Shown here: in pieces, positions 11,415 to 22,245 of the stretch | Layout: each line of letters starts with the position of its first letter | How positions within the stretch are numbered: the first letter of the stretch is position 1 | Position numbers and translations under genes: made by a program | Source of the DNA: Alnus glutinosa | Lineage: Eukaryota > Streptophyta > Magnoliopsida > Fagales > Betulaceae | DNA length: 64,000 bases | Direction of reading: 5' to 3' | NCBI RefSeq assembly: GCF_958979055.1 | Contig: NC_084893.1 | Coordinates: 28,866,487 to 28,930,486 of the forward strand | Notes under the pieces: model-generated | Database searches by the model: none | Told to the model about the DNA's origin: nothing | Seen by the model: only the letters and a program-made list of their open reading frames with translations

Positions 11415-12005
11415 ATGGCGGACTCCGACAACGAATCTGGCGGCGGAGGGACCGGAAACTTGTCTGCGAACGAGATGTCCCCGCGCGAGCAGGACCGGTT
11501 CTTGCCGATCGCGAACGTGAGCCGGATCATGAAGAAGGCTCTGCCGGCGAACGCGAAGATCTCCAAGGACGCCAAGGAGACCGTGCAGGAGTGCGTGTCG
11601 GAGTTCATCAGCTTCGTCACCGGCGAGGCCTCCGACAAGTGCCAGAGGGAGAAGCGCAAGACCATCAACGGCGATGATCTGCTCTGGGCCATGACCACCT
11701 TAGGCTTCGAGGACTACGTGGAACCTCTCAAGGTGTACCTCCAGAGGTTTCGGGAGTCCGAGGGAGAGAAGACCATGGTGGCGCGCGACAAGGACGGTCC
11801 CGGGGGCTCGTCGACGACGGGTTTGGGAAATGGTGGTGGTGGGGTTTATGGGAATAGTATGGTGCTTCAGGGAGGACACGTGTACGGATCTGGTGGGTTT
11901 CATCCGATGGCTGTGAGTGGTCCTAGTGGTGTGGGGTTTGGTGGGTTGGGGAAGAGTGGGCCTGGGTATGCTGGGCCCAGTTCCAACACGGGCAGGCCCA
12001 GATAG
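11415..12005 (+). CDS. NFYB3: Nuclear factor Y subunit B (NF-YB2/3 type)
   Basis: A 196-residue intronless protein. It is the B subunit of the CCAAT-binding NF-Y trimer: it pairs with NF-YC through the histone fold, and NF-YA then joins to bind DNA. The conserved core spans about residues 24-118 and starts [20 protein letters not shown]. It contains [19 protein letters not shown] and the [16 protein letters not shown] helix, and ends [13 protein letters not shown]. Lys in ISKDAK, where LEC1-type proteins carry Asp, marks a non-LEC1 type; NF-YB2/3 members of this type act in flowering-time control. The C-terminal 80 residues are Gly-rich and variable. The start is the first ATG of the frame (TTCAATGGCG), and the N-terminal [10 protein letters not shown] fits the family. 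NF-YB3 versus NF-YB2 cannot be separated with certainty. Confidence 0.95.
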   Translation: MADSDNESGGGGTGNLSANEMSPREQDRFLPIANVSRIMKKALPANAKISKDAKETVQECVSEFISFVTGEASDKCQREKRKTINGDDLLWAMTTLGFEDYVEPLKVYLQRFRESEGEKTMVARDKDGPGGSSTTGLGNGGGGVYGNSMVLQGGHVYGSGGFHPMAVSGPSGVGFGGLGKSGPGYAGPSSNTGRPR

Positions 12006-12565
12006 TTGTCAAATATTAATCATAAATTAATGTGGGACCTCTAGACAGCATCGTTATTCATGTTTTAATTTATATTTTGTGGTGCCTGTTCATATTTTTG
12101 TGTTAAATTCAAATATCAAAGAATATCACAAACTTGGTCTAAGAGAATAATGGCATTTTTCATTCTCATTTATTACACATTTTACTTTTTCCGACGTTAC
12201 GTGTTTTAAGTAAGTTTTCATGTCAATCACTTTAAAAAAACGAAAGAGCACTTAAAATATGACACATCAGTCGGGGTTCATTCTCAAACTATACACAAAA
12301 TCGAGCCTCTTGGGTTTCGCCCAAAGTTAGAAAGATAAAGTATATGCTAAATAAGCCGATAATAGATTCTTCCCTCCAATGGTTGTTGGAGTCTGACAAT
12401 GGAACTAGCTTAGGTTTAGGTTAGAGTTGGGTTATGCCCAAACTTTGCTTTGCTTTAAGCTCCATCACCAACACCAACTCCACCCAGAAAATGAAAATAA
12501 CAAAAAAAATAGTCAATGTCCAAACCCTTATTGCACAAATTCTAACAGTATGCTGCATGGATTTT
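12006..12565. other. 3' flank of NF-YB and intergenic DNA
   Basis: Presumed 3' UTR with AT-rich text after the stop; no further gene is supported. Confidence 0.45.
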
Positions 12566-12868
12566 GGCTTTGTTTGGCAAGGAACCTACCATATCAGAAT
12601 AGTAGATTGTTATTTTTTAGAGTTAGTAAAAAGTGGTAGATGTGATATAAAGTAAAAAGTTTTGTATAGAAAAGTAAAAGCTTTTGTATTTTAGTGAATT
12701 TTTTATTTGAATAGTAATAAAAAAATTATTGATGTAATATAAAAAGTGAAAAAAGTGTGAATGTTTTGTTGTTAATTGTTATTGAAAAATGTGAAAAAGT
12801 GAGAAACAGTACATGAATATTAAAAAAAACACTATTCTGGCATGGCAAGCCACTTGCCGAACACAACC
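12566..12868. mobile_element. MITE with imperfect terminal inverted repeats, about 300 bp
   Basis: The left end (GGCTTTGTTTGGCAAGG ... TATCAGAATAG) is the inverse of the right end (CTATTCTGGCATGGCAAGCC ... CCGAACACAACC). The AT-rich interior has repeated AAAAAGT(G/T) motifs and no coding capacity. GTTTGGCAAG-type ends are common in woody-plant MITEs. The target duplication is unclear, so the superfamily is left open. Confidence 0.7.
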
Positions 12869-13950
12869 AAATTTATTTCTTCGTACTAGTAACCAAGTGT
12901 CTTATCTAATGGTGTGTTTCCAAAGAAATGTGGGCAACAGCATGAGAGCTTGGAGGGTAGCTAACCATAATTCAGCAATTTAAATATTCTCTTCTTGTTA
13001 CTTAATGCTTTCTCTTTGGGTTTTAACGAATTCATTGCCACAAGACCCTTGCTGGAATAAGTGTCATTACGAATGCTACAATTTATGTTATATGTTACTT
13101 ATAAACTGGTGTGTTAGTTCACATGATACTTACCACGTCAATGCCGTGTGATAAGTTCAAGTGTTGTTAGGGGTACTACAAGTTCCTAACAAACTGGTGT
13201 AATAGTTCACATATCACTTGCCATGGCAGCCCACACGATATTTACTACATTTACAAATTGACATGAAAATCTACATTCGACTTACCACATCAGCTACTAA
13301 AATGTAGGCTGTCACGTGATAGTACCATAAAAATTTTCCTACCGAAATGAGTGCCAGGTGTCTCCACTCACTATGAGAACACATACCAAGTGTCCATTAT
13401 GACTGCCATACAAACTACTCATCAGGGCCAGGCACTTGCCTTAACGGCCAAGAACATTTCACATACTTCAGCACCATCCATTTTTAGGTCTAGTTGGTTC
13501 AACAGGTGAATCAATACACGTTCCTTCAAAGGAATAATTGAAATTATCACAGCAAGATTTACAACAAGTAGAGAAGGTGATAAGACATCCACAACAATTC
13601 CCTACCCACGAGATTGGTCGTGTTCTTTTAGCGCCTGAAAAGTAATCGTTAGCAACGCATATTATTTCAATCGCTGTATCTGAGTACAAAAAACTAGAGA
13701 GACAGCAATCTCCATATGATTCCAGGTTCCAACACACCAGAATGCTACTTTTCAGATCTCCAAATTGGCAAAGTTATTCCCAGAATAAAGTGAACATCAC
13801 ATCCATGGAGGCCTGTCTAATGGAAGTCTCTCAATGAAGGACAAAAAAAGAACCAGAATACCATAATAGCAATGATAAAATAAGAAGAAAGGGGCAACAG
13901 TATGCACATTATCAAAATTTGAAAAACTTCAATTAATAGTTTATATACAA
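12869..13950. other. Intergenic DNA with diffuse repeats
   Basis: At about 13080-13330, phrases meaning roughly 'TTCACATGATACTTACCACGTCA' recur several times with variation, and similar text occurs near 28130-28170. This suggests an old interspersed repeat or MITE. A minus-strand Cys-rich frame at 13468-13737 has no recognisable domain and is not called. Confidence 0.35.
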
Positions 13951-15782
13951 AGACTATTACAGTATACAATTCTCTAGGTTGAAATGATTGCTTTAATTCA
14001 ATGGTTAGTACTGTACATCTTCACAAGAAAAAAAAGGCATGGTTAACATGGTATACTCGAAACAAAAAGGGGTGAAGAGGATACAACAACTAGACAATCA
14101 GAACAGGCACATTACAAACATCCTCTGATCAGCTAAATCCTATTACATCACCATTCATACATCAAGTCTATAATAACCTGCCACATTTCAGACTTCAGTA
14201 ATGTGAAGCCATAACATCATCCACAACATCGGTCTCATCAAGTTCTAATTAACTAAAACATAAAAGAAAATGAAGCTAAAATCTTAAAGAAAAGTTCCGA
14301 TTTCTGAATCAATGCAAGCAAAAGAGGAAACACCATGCATTCTCTCCCATGTAGAAGTTAGAAGCCCTCTTTTATCTCCAAGGCAACCTGGAGTTCTGCT
14401 GAAAAGTTTCAGTTCCCCATGATCAAATGTCCTTCAAGCTATGAAACAAAGAATTAGGAAAGAAATATTTGCAATTAGTATACCAATTCTTAAAATAGTA
14501 AACAATAAATGAGAAGACAAGCAACAACGTGTGTGTGTGCAGGCGTGCATGTATGATGGTAAATAGGCACAAAAATTAGGAAAGAAAAAAGCAAAACATG
14601 AAAACGTAATAGAGTCATAAATGCTAATCAAACCTTAAACAACCTCTCAATATCTTTAACATTCTACATAAAACACTCATTAGAATTAGGGTACTTATCC
14701 AAACTAAACCCAAAACTTAAGAATTTGTACTTATTATCAAACATAAGAAGGCATAAACATTTAAAAAAATGTATTAACTTGACAGCAACTAAAACAGGAT
14801 GAAATCAAACTTAACAAACAGCGCAATCTTTCTAAGTTATAGCTGAGATATTCTGGTGGGTTTTGGGTGGTTTGTTTGGGTTAAGGTTCTTTTGGGGCTG
14901 GTTTGGGTGCTTGACAGGGGCTTCTTCTTTATTTTGGGTTTTGTGTTTCTTTTGGGTTTTGCTTGGGTCGGGTCGGTGTTGAGGCATTTGTTTCTTGCAT
15001 ACTCTGTGTACCAAGAGCGCCTTACGCTGTTATTTATAAAATCGGCACTTATCAAAAAAAAAAAGTTATAGCTAAGATACTAGATGAGAAAAACTAAAAT
15101 TTAGTAAAAGCCATGTGTCTGCTTTGTGAGGTCAACAAAAGGAGCTACTTTTTCAACAATTTATTGCAGTGACAGAAAACAATACCAAGTACAACAAAAT
15201 GGCATCAAAACCTTCCAAAATGAAAGACTAGCATCAATATCAGCATATGCATATTGCAAAATATTTAACTGGTTCATAAGCCACAAACTAGTTTTTCTAC
15301 ACTTATAGCAGCATACAAATGTCAGAAAAACAACACAAAGTAAAGAAGAAATAGCCAACAAAAAATTCCAAGAAGCAGAGACTAGGATTAATATGAGCAT
15401 ATTTATAATGCACAATTACTTGACCAGTTCATAAACCATGAAAGTATGAGTAACCGAGTATAGAATGCACAACACAAGCATGCTGTCTTAGAGGAGACTC
15501 ATAACTCATAAGCATTCCTCAACAAATAACACTCATAAAGGAAAAAGAAATTGAAATTTAAGAACTTACATTTCTTGGTGCAACAATAAAGCCACGCTTC
15601 TGTGGTGAAGAAGCAATCAAGAAATTTCAGGCAATGACATGAGAACGGCAGTTCAACAAATCAAGGACCCATGAACACCAGTTAAAAGAGAGTTCAAATG
15701 ACCATGATGAATTTTTGTTTAGTTTCTGCCTCATTTGCTTTCTTGATTGATAGCATCCACAAATAAGAAGCATAAGATTCAG
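13951..15782 (-). other. Probable 3' UTR of the CFIm68-like gene, with a candidate intron
   Basis: On the minus strand downstream of the CFIm68 stop, AAAT|GTAAGTTC at 15569 looks like a strong donor. TTTGTTTCATAG|CTTGAAGG ending at 14439 looks like an acceptor. Together they would define a 3'-UTR intron of about 1.13 kb, which contains the LINE tail at 14851-15062. Only sequence motifs support this. Confidence 0.35.
14834..15079 (+). mobile_element. Short LINE 3' tail with 17-bp target duplications
   Basis: The body is 14851-15062. It is flanked by AAGTTATAGCTGAGATA (14834-14850) and AAGTTATAGCTAAGATA (15063-15079), with one mismatch. The body ends in the plant LINE-type tail CTCTGTGTACCAAGAGCGCC ... 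ATTTATAAAATCGGCACTTATCAAAAAA. It is 5'-truncated to about 210 bp with no coding domain. Its terminal ACTTATCA-A(n) matches the much shorter insertion at 32633-32651. Confidence 0.85.
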
Positions 15783-17909
15783 TTACTCGGAAGTCAGCCT
15801 TCGCCTCTTCCCATAATCAGCATCCTTTGATCTTGAACGATGTTCCTCCTCTTGTGATAAACGTGACTTGCTGTAAGTCCTAGATGACCGGCCCCTTTCC
15901 CATTCATCCTCATGATCCCCTTCACGGTCCCTGTACCTATGATGATCAGCATACCTCTCTTTGTCTTCTCTGTACCTGTCACGGTCACGCTCCCTATCAC
16001 GATCCCTCTCACGGTCACGATCACGCTCCCGGGAGCGTTCTCTATCCCGATCACGCTCCCGAGAGCGCTCTCGACCAATATCTCTATCATCACGATGCCT
16101 TTTTTCTGACCAGTCATGGTCAATGCCCGTTTCTTTTTCTTTTGGAATATCCCTATCATAACCTGGATCCCTATCATCCCGATACCTTCTATCAGACGAC
16201 CCAGACCAGTCCCTTTCTGAACCTCTATCTTTTTCCTTCATGGCATTTGGCCAACCCACTCTATCATGACTGACCTCACCATATTGATGGTCAGATGCAG
16301 CTTCCTCCCCATAACTAGACTCCCCAGCTCTACCACCACCATGCTCCTCACCACCCCATCCACCCATACTAGGATCTGACCACATTCCCATGTTAGGCCC
16401 ATCAATACCAGACGTGGGCATCATTCCCATTCCATTCATGGGCATCCCTCTTCCAAAGAATGCTGGATTCACATGAGGGGCAACTCCAGGCAAACCAACA
16501 CCTCCCACAGGGGGGAATGAAGACAAAATGCCTGAGAATGGAGGCGTTGGAGCACCAGGAAAGCCTCCATAGCTACCCATTCTCCCCATAGGCCCACCAA
16601 ATGCTGGATCAAAACCCTGACCCATCATTGACTGAGGATGTAACAACGGCGGGGCTGCACCAATACCCTGACCAAACCCGTTCCCACCATTTCCCATTAT
16701 CCCTCTCCCTCCCATTCCACCACCCCTATTCCTCATCGGTCCACCCGGCCCTCTATTCCCCATTCCCCCCTGTGCATTACCTCTCCCCCAATTCCCTCGC
16801 CCATAACCTCTATTATTATCCCCACCCTGATAATTCCCACCTGTTGCAATGTTGTTCCCACCAGGCTTACCCCCGGCATCATTATTAGGCCCCCTCCTCA
16901 CTTGCGTAGACTGTGTCGTCTGTTGATTCCTATTCACCTGAGCCTCTCCCATTCTCTTAACACTATAAGGCGATGCAAACGCAACAACACATGGTCTCCC
17001 ATTAAAGACAAGTCCATTCATTCCCTCCTTACACGCCGTGGCAGCAGTGGGGTCATAAAACTCGACCTGGCAATATCCTTTCGACTTCCCACTCGCTTTC
17101 TCATCAAAAAACTTCACCTCCTTCACTGGTCCATACTTGCACAACTCCGCTTCCAGTTCCGCATCAGTCGTCCACCAATGCAAATCACCCACAAACAATA
17201 TTGTCCCCCCACCACCACCACCACCTCCTCCAACACCACCACCAATACCACCTCCTCCCACCATAACACCAACACCACCACTATTCCCAACCCCATTTCC
17301 ACCAATCCCATTCACACTCCCTCCTCCTCCTACTCCACCACCACCACTTTGCCTCACCAAACCCTCGTTCCCTACATTCCCTACACCACCATGTGATTGC
17401 TGCCCTCGACCAATCCCTTGAATGATTAAACTACTATTATTATTCCCACTCTGCTCCTCTACCTCATTCACCTGACTCTTACTCATCATCCCACTTTGCC
17501 CTAACTCAACCCTAATCCCACCACCACCCGATCCGACCGTCCCTTTCACCTCATTCCCTCTAAACCCTTGATTAATCTGATACCCAGAAACCCTAGCCCC
17601 ACCACCACTACCATTACCACTACCCTCACCGACACCAGGGATCGAAACATTGTGCACCTCCGGTGCCACCCTCGGTGACGGTAACTCTACCTTCTTCTTC
17701 TCCTCCTCATTCTTAAACCCTACTTCCTCACCCTTCCTCAGAGACTGCAAAAACCCCTCCCCGACATTCACGTCGTTGTACAAATCCTCATAGTCGTCGT
17801 CCTCCTCGCCGAGGAACCCCTCGTCGGCGACCGCCGAGATCGCCTCGTTCCGATGGAACTGATCCATCTGATCTGTACCCTCTCCGTACCCTCCCTCGCC
17901 CTCGTCCAT
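15783..17909 (-). CDS. CFIm68/CPSF6-like RNA-binding protein
   Basis: A 708-residue protein from ATG 17909 (MDEGEGGYGEGTDQMDQ), with the coding region in one exon. Order: acidic N-terminus (EEDDDYEDLYNDV); Gly/Asn-rich linker with a poly-Gly run; one RRM at about residues 236-313 (RNP2 ILFVGDL, RNP1 KSKGYCQVEF); Gly/Pro/Met-rich middle; and C-terminal RD/RE/RS repeats ending KRRRLTSE. This matches the large subunit of cleavage factor Im (mammalian CPSF6/CFIm68; Arabidopsis At5g55670 group), which pairs with CFIm25 and guides poly(A)-site choice in the nucleus. The frame is open upstream to 18008, but the added Lys-rich stretch lacks family similarity, so 17909 is preferred. A 5'-UTR intron is likely: donor CACCTG|GTAAGATC at 18059, acceptor CTATCACAG near 17984. 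Confidence 0.87.
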   Translation of the reverse strand: MDEGEGGYGEGTDQMDQFHRNEAISAVADEGFLGEEDDDYEDLYNDVNVGEGFLQSLRKGEEVGFKNEEEKKKVELPSPRVAPEVHNVSIPGVGEGSGNGSGGGARVSGYQINQGFRGNEVKGTVGSGGGGIRVELGQSGMMSKSQVNEVEEQSGNNNSSLIIQGIGRGQQSHGGVGNVGNEGLVRQSGGGGVGGGGSVNGIGGNGVGNSGGVGVMVGGGGIGGGVGGGGGGGGGTILFVGDLHWWTTDAELEAELCKYGPVKEVKFFDEKASGKSKGYCQVEFYDPTAATACKEGMNGLVFNGRPCVVAFASPYSVKRMGEAQVNRNQQTTQSTQVRRGPNNDAGGKPGGNNIATGGNYQGGDNNRGYGRGNWGRGNAQGGMGNRGPGGPMRNRGGGMGGRGIMGNGGNGFGQGIGAAPPLLHPQSMMGQGFDPAFGGPMGRMGSYGGFPGAPTPPFSGILSSFPPVGGVGLPGVAPHVNPAFFGRGMPMNGMGMMPTSGIDGPNMGMWSDPSMGGWGGEEHGGGRAGESSYGEEAASDHQYGEVSHDRVGWPNAMKEKDRGSERDWSGSSDRRYRDDRDPGYDRDIPKEKETGIDHDWSEKRHRDDRDIGRERSRERDRDRERSRERDRDRERDRDRERDRDRYREDKERYADHHRYRDREGDHEDEWERGRSSRTYSKSRLSQEEEHRSRSKDADYGKRRRLTSE

Positions 17910-18060
17910 CGTTTCGTTTCTTTTAGGGTTTTTGACAGAAACGTTCCTTTTTCTTTTTTTCTTTTTTTTCCAAAAGAAACCTACTGTGATAGTGCTTTTA
18001 GGGATCAAATGGAAGCATTTTCTAAAGAAAAACCAAGTAGATTGGGAATGAGATCTTACC

Positions 18061-18617
18061 AGGTGGAAGAGAGACAGTGCCTGCGTGTGTGAGAGACGGA
18101 CAGAAACCCTAATCTGGAAAGTTGCGAGGAAATGTGTGAATTTTCTGGGTTTTTCTTTTCTTTTTCTTTTTCTTTTTTGCGTGATGTAATCTACTCAATC
18201 CTGGACCTTACATTGGCTAACGTGCGCTTGTGTGTGCGTATTGGGCGTACTCACTAGCGTCTTGGTTCGGGTGGGTCCAACGCAGCCCGGTTTCATGGGA
18301 GTTTACTAGTTTAGGCCCGTACGGTGGAGCTGGAGCAAGATCATTTACATATTGTTTTTGGAAAAATTGTTAAATTGATTCATGCAGTTTGATCTTGTAA
18401 TAAATAAATTCATATATTTTTAAAATGAGATTATTATCCATCCCTTGCCTATTATATAAAATTTATATTAAAAAATAAATAAATAATTATTCAAATTATA
18501 TAGTTTAAGTTTGTCATAACATTGATTGATGATGGAGTAAGTAATATTATAAACATAGCCATAAGCATCGATTGTACGGTCAAATTTAATCGGTGGACAC
18601 CTACAAAATAAATCGAG
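18061..18617. other. Upstream region of the CFIm68-like gene
   Basis: Minus-strand leader exon (about 18060-18150) and promoter, then AT-rich intergenic DNA. No TATA box is certain. Confidence 0.4.
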
Positions 18618-19001
18618 ACAATCAAAGACTTGTTTTTTTTTTTTTTTTTTTTAACAAATGGCATATGCCATCATATATTAATGAATAAAGTCTCAGGGCA
18701 AGGACAAAAACAAAAGGTTCAAGACCCCAATACCTTAAGCTAGATAAATCTGACTTGAAACAGCAACCTGAACAATACAAATCGTTACAGGGACAACAAT
18801 GAGCCACTCTTTACATTTAAAGCACAACTCACAAATAGAAGATGCAGATCTAGCACCTAGGCCAACAAATAGTCCAGTAACTTTTAAGCATCACAAAGGC
18901 AAACGGTGAGAAAACACTAAAAAAAAGAAATAAAACACCCTAAACCATAACAAATCGAGACTGGCATCGGGTGGCGCTGTCGCAATCAGAGACTTGTTGA
19001 A
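18618..19001 (-). mobile_element. Truncated LINE-like retro-insertion in reverse orientation
   Basis: Body 18634-18985, read on the minus strand, ending in poly(A) (the T run at 18634-18652 on +). It is bounded by CAATCAAAGACTTGTT (18618-18633) and CAATCAGAGACTTGTT (18986-19001), with one mismatch in 16 bp. Its minus-strand text (TTTGCCTTTGTGATGCTTAA ... GTGAGTTGTGCTTTAAATGT) parallels the element at 19079-20039, so both come from one non-LTR family. No coding domain remains. Confidence 0.82.
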
Positions 19002-19078
19002 TACAAAATAAGGCAGTAAAGATAATTGTATAATGCTCAAAAAGAGAGTTAATGTCGGAGTGCTACAATTCCAACATT

Positions 19079-20039
19079 GTTTTTTTTCCTTTTTTTTTTT
19101 TTTTTTGAATGAAACAGGAAACTTCATTACTGAATATGAGCCTCATGGGGATTACATTTGATCAAAGGCCAATACAAATACAAGAAAAGCTCATACATGC
19201 CCGTAAGCAAAAACCACTGCCCGTAGGCCATTGTGACTAGAGATAAAGAAACTACACCCACTAAGTCAGGAAAAACATGACTTAAAGCAGTCTACCATGT
19301 GGTAGACTGTGACAAAGATCAAGAATATACAAAACAACAGCTATCCAAATAATAAATAAACATTACAATGATTAGACTTTAAACCTCTCTTAACAATAAA
19401 GCACAACCTATCACAAAGAAGAGAGGCAAATCTAGCATCAAACCATCAAACAGTCCCTATAATGTCTGAAAATTACAAAGGTAAACCATAACAGAAGACA
19501 AAAGCAGAAAAACACAGTGCCAGCAGAAAAACACAGTGCCGGCAAAAGAGACAGAGGCAGACTTCGCCGGAGACACCGGCGCGTGGGGAACACGAGCCAT
19601 CACCAGTACCACCCAGCTGAAGATCAACCGCCGTAGACCCCATCCCCACCGTGCAAGGCCAGAAAATGGCGAAACGTGGCCGTCATGTGCGCTAAAGAGC
19701 AAAGGACTCTCTGGCGCGTGCAGGCCACGTGCCGAACTCCGACATACGGCATGACCTGTGCGACCGGCAGCAGAAGCAGACGGCGACGGAGAACTCGGCT
19801 GAGGGGCGCATGTCTAGCAGAAATCGGCGGACGTGCGTAAATCTAACTTCAAAAATCTGAAGAAAAACAATAGAGAGCCGACCAAAAGCATTTCGACGAC
19901 GACACAACAAGCCGGCCACTCCCCCAACCTGAGCAACTAGCATTGAGACTTCATACCTAAGCAAAAAAAAAAAAAACACAAACAACCATGGTCCAAAGAG
20001 CTAGGTGAACAGCAACCCCTACCGGATCAACCGGGGGAG
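19079..20039 (-). mobile_element. Second LINE-like retro-insertion, reverse orientation
   Basis: The poly(T) start at 19079-19107 is followed by a minus-strand 3'-UTR-like sequence related to 18634-18985. Beyond about 19500 comes GC-rich DNA not shared with the first copy (about 19505-20039). A 19-bp unit, GCAGAAAAACACAGTGCC plus A or G, is repeated in tandem at about 19505-19546. The right boundary is uncertain: it may end after CCGGGGGAG at 20039. It has no intact ORF with a recognisable domain. Confidence 0.55.
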
Positions 20040-20806
20040 TTATTGTTTGTTTTAATTTAAGTAATCATTATGCAAATGGGTATTATCGTTGATTCAAATT
20101 CCTAGATTTACGTAACAAAAATTCTAAAGAATTTTTAAATTACCATCCATACGGTTTATGTAATCAAACTTTTAATGCATTACTAAATTCGTGCCACCAC
20201 ACACAAAATGTGCTTCCATAAGTCGTCAAATAATTGAGAATCAATCCTTCAAAAAAATAAAAAAATAAAATAAAAAATTGAGAAACAATGAAACATTTTG
20301 TTAACAAATTGTTAACATAAAGTAAATAAAAGAATTAACAGATAAATGATGAAATTTAACATCTTGCAATCAAGAGAGAGAGTGTAAATCTGCATAAGAT
20401 ACAAAAAAACAGGACAGATGGTGTGGCCAACGTTAAAGTTAGTGGGCCCAACCTTCAACTTCGTACATCTTGTGATTCTCTCAGTTATTCAGGTCCTTCA
20501 GGATTAGGCACTCGAGCCTTCTTGTGGGTCCGGTCGATCAATCGGACAAACATTTCAACGGTATTTTCATTTTTCCCCTTGGATTCGGCTTATAGAGCAA
20601 TAACGGGATGTTTTCTGAAATAGACGTGCTAAATATCTTTCTTTTTTTGGTCTTTTTTTTTTATTATTATTTATTATTATTATTTTCTTATTTTCTTATT
20701 ATTAAAAATAATTATTAGATTTATGCTGTACACACTATAGATTCACATAGACCACATAAATGGAATGATAAGTTTCAAAAGTGAGAAGGATAAGGTATTT
20801 TTTTTT
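20040..20806. other. Intergenic DNA with a poly(A) micro-insertion
   Basis: No gene. AATTGAGAATCAAT (20232-20245) and AATTGAGAAACAAT (20276-20289) flank a 30-bp A-rich insert (20246-20275) that begins CCTTCAAAA. This looks like a tiny retro-insertion. AT-rich text at about 20640-20710 follows. Confidence 0.5.
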
Positions 20807-21144
20807 AGGAAAAAATCATATTTAGTCTTTAAATTTTCATCTGATCTGGATTTTATCCTTAGGTTTTCAATTTAAAAAATAAAGTCCTTAGGTTTTGCCC
20901 AAATTTCAAATTGATCCCTCTACTAATTTAATGTCAAAGTTAACGATTTTTCATTTGTTACATATGATTCATTTGATACTCTATTTTTTTTTTGAAGAAA
21001 CTCATTTGATACTCTAGGGTTAATGTTAGCACCCAATACAACGTCAATGTCCATGTCGGCATCAAATTTAACGGTTTTCCGTCTAATGTTACAAATCTAG
21101 AAAATTAAAATAACGAAGAAGATAGTTTTTGTTTATAGAGTTGG

Positions 21145-21176
<32 letters not shown>

Positions 21177-21416
21177 CTTTCTTTCTTTCTTTATGGATGA
21201 CTTGGCGCTTAATGATCTAACATTGATATAGACGCTGATAGGTCAATTGAGACACACATAAAATATGACAAACTATTAATCTTGAAGAAAAAATTGACAG
21301 ATGAATCTATTTAAAATTTATGCAAAACCTAAGGACTGTATTCTTAAAATTATAAACTCAATGACTAAATTCAAATAAGATAAAAATTGAAGGACTAAAT
21401 ATGATTTTTTTTTCCT
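20807..21416. mobile_element. Large palindromic non-autonomous DNA element, 610 bp
   Basis: Long imperfect terminal inverted repeats. The left end reads AGGAAAAAATCATATTTAGT ... CCTTAGGTTTTGC; the reverse-complemented right end reads AGGAAAAAAAAATCATATTTAGT ... CCTTAGGTTTTGC. Similarity continues for about 130 bp from each end. There is no coding capacity, and a T tract lies at about 21149-21176. Long arms suggest a Mutator-like or foldback element; no clean 9-bp target duplication was identified. Confidence 0.78.
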
Positions 21417-21432
21417 TTTATTTAATAAATTA

Positions 21433-21570
21433 TTAGAGGTGTGTTATTCATTTTCCTCCTGTCATTTTCTCACTTTTGAAAATTACTATTAGATTTGTGA
21501 GGTTTATGCAAGTGGACCCAATATATCTAATAATGAATTTCAAAAGTAGGAGGAGGAAATAAATTATTTT
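21433..21570. mobile_element. Small foldback MITE
   Basis: The left arm ATTCATTTTCCTCCT...CACTTTTGAAAA...TATTAGAT is the inverse of the right arm ATCTAATAATGAATTTCAAAAGTAGGAGGAGGAAATAA. A related partial copy (AGTTTCAAAAGTGAGAAGGA) lies at 20771-20790, left of the 610-bp palindrome. Confidence 0.65.
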
Positions 21571-22009
21571 TCAAATTATTATATGATTGGTATATAATTT
21601 TATGATGTAACAGTAAAATATTAAAATGTAACTTTTAAAATAACACTTACTTAAAAAAATAAAAAAAATAAAAAAATAAAGACTGGTTTCTACTCGAGCC
21701 TTGGGGCCGGTATGGGAACATCAAGAGCCTTGTCCGGCAATCAAAACATCCTCAAAGCTGATTGCACCGAATTGTGAACATAGGAAAGGTTATACAAATG
21801 AATGAATAATGATTTTCTAGTATTTTAGCTATATTTTATTTGGTTAAAAATAGTCTAAAACAAATAGGATCAATAAGAATCTTTGAGCATAATAATGATA
21901 GTTTTTGCATGAAGGGAGAGAAAATAGAAGTGGGTGAAAAAGAAAGACGACAACTGCTTTTAATCTTTGGCCTTACATTTAAAATGACAACAGCTGTCCT
22001 GTTATTACT
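21571..22009. other. Intergenic DNA, no gene seen
   Basis: AT-rich; nothing recognised. Confidence 0.4.
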
Positions 22010-22109
22010 AATGTAGACAGGGACGGAGCCAGAAATTCTTATGAGCAGGAAACGGTGGTAAAAAAAAATTATTGGTAGGGGTCAATAGGCTAAATTTTTA
22101 GTTTTATAA

Positions 22110-22155
<46 letters not shown>

Positions 22156-22245
22156 TTAACTTAAGATTTTTTTTTTTTTAAGGAAATTGGGGGGGGGGGG
22201 CTATGGCCCCTGCCAGCCCCCCTTCCCTCCGTCTCTGAATGTAGA
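22010..22245. mobile_element. hAT-type MITE with 8-bp target duplication
   Basis: Body 22018-22237 (220 bp) with ends CAGGGACGGAG and CTCCGTCTCTG, i.e. 11-bp inverted repeats with one mismatch. It is flanked by perfect 8-bp direct repeats AATGTAGA (22010-22017 and 22238-22245). An 8-bp duplication plus CAG(G/A)G-type ends is diagnostic of hAT elements. The interior holds a (TA)n microsatellite at about 22112-22152, a T run and a G10 run; no transposase. Confidence 0.92.

Noticed and set aside
13468-13737. Minus-strand Cys-rich frame of 89 codons
   Set aside because: No signal peptide or known cysteine pattern, no intron or promoter support; left in the intergenic note.
15884-16273. Plus-strand frames rich in His/Pro or Ser/Arg
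   Set aside because: Antisense shadows of the RD/RE/RS repeats.
17137-17421. Proline-rich plus-strand frame
   Set aside because: It is the antisense shadow of the Gly-rich linker of the CFIm68-like gene.
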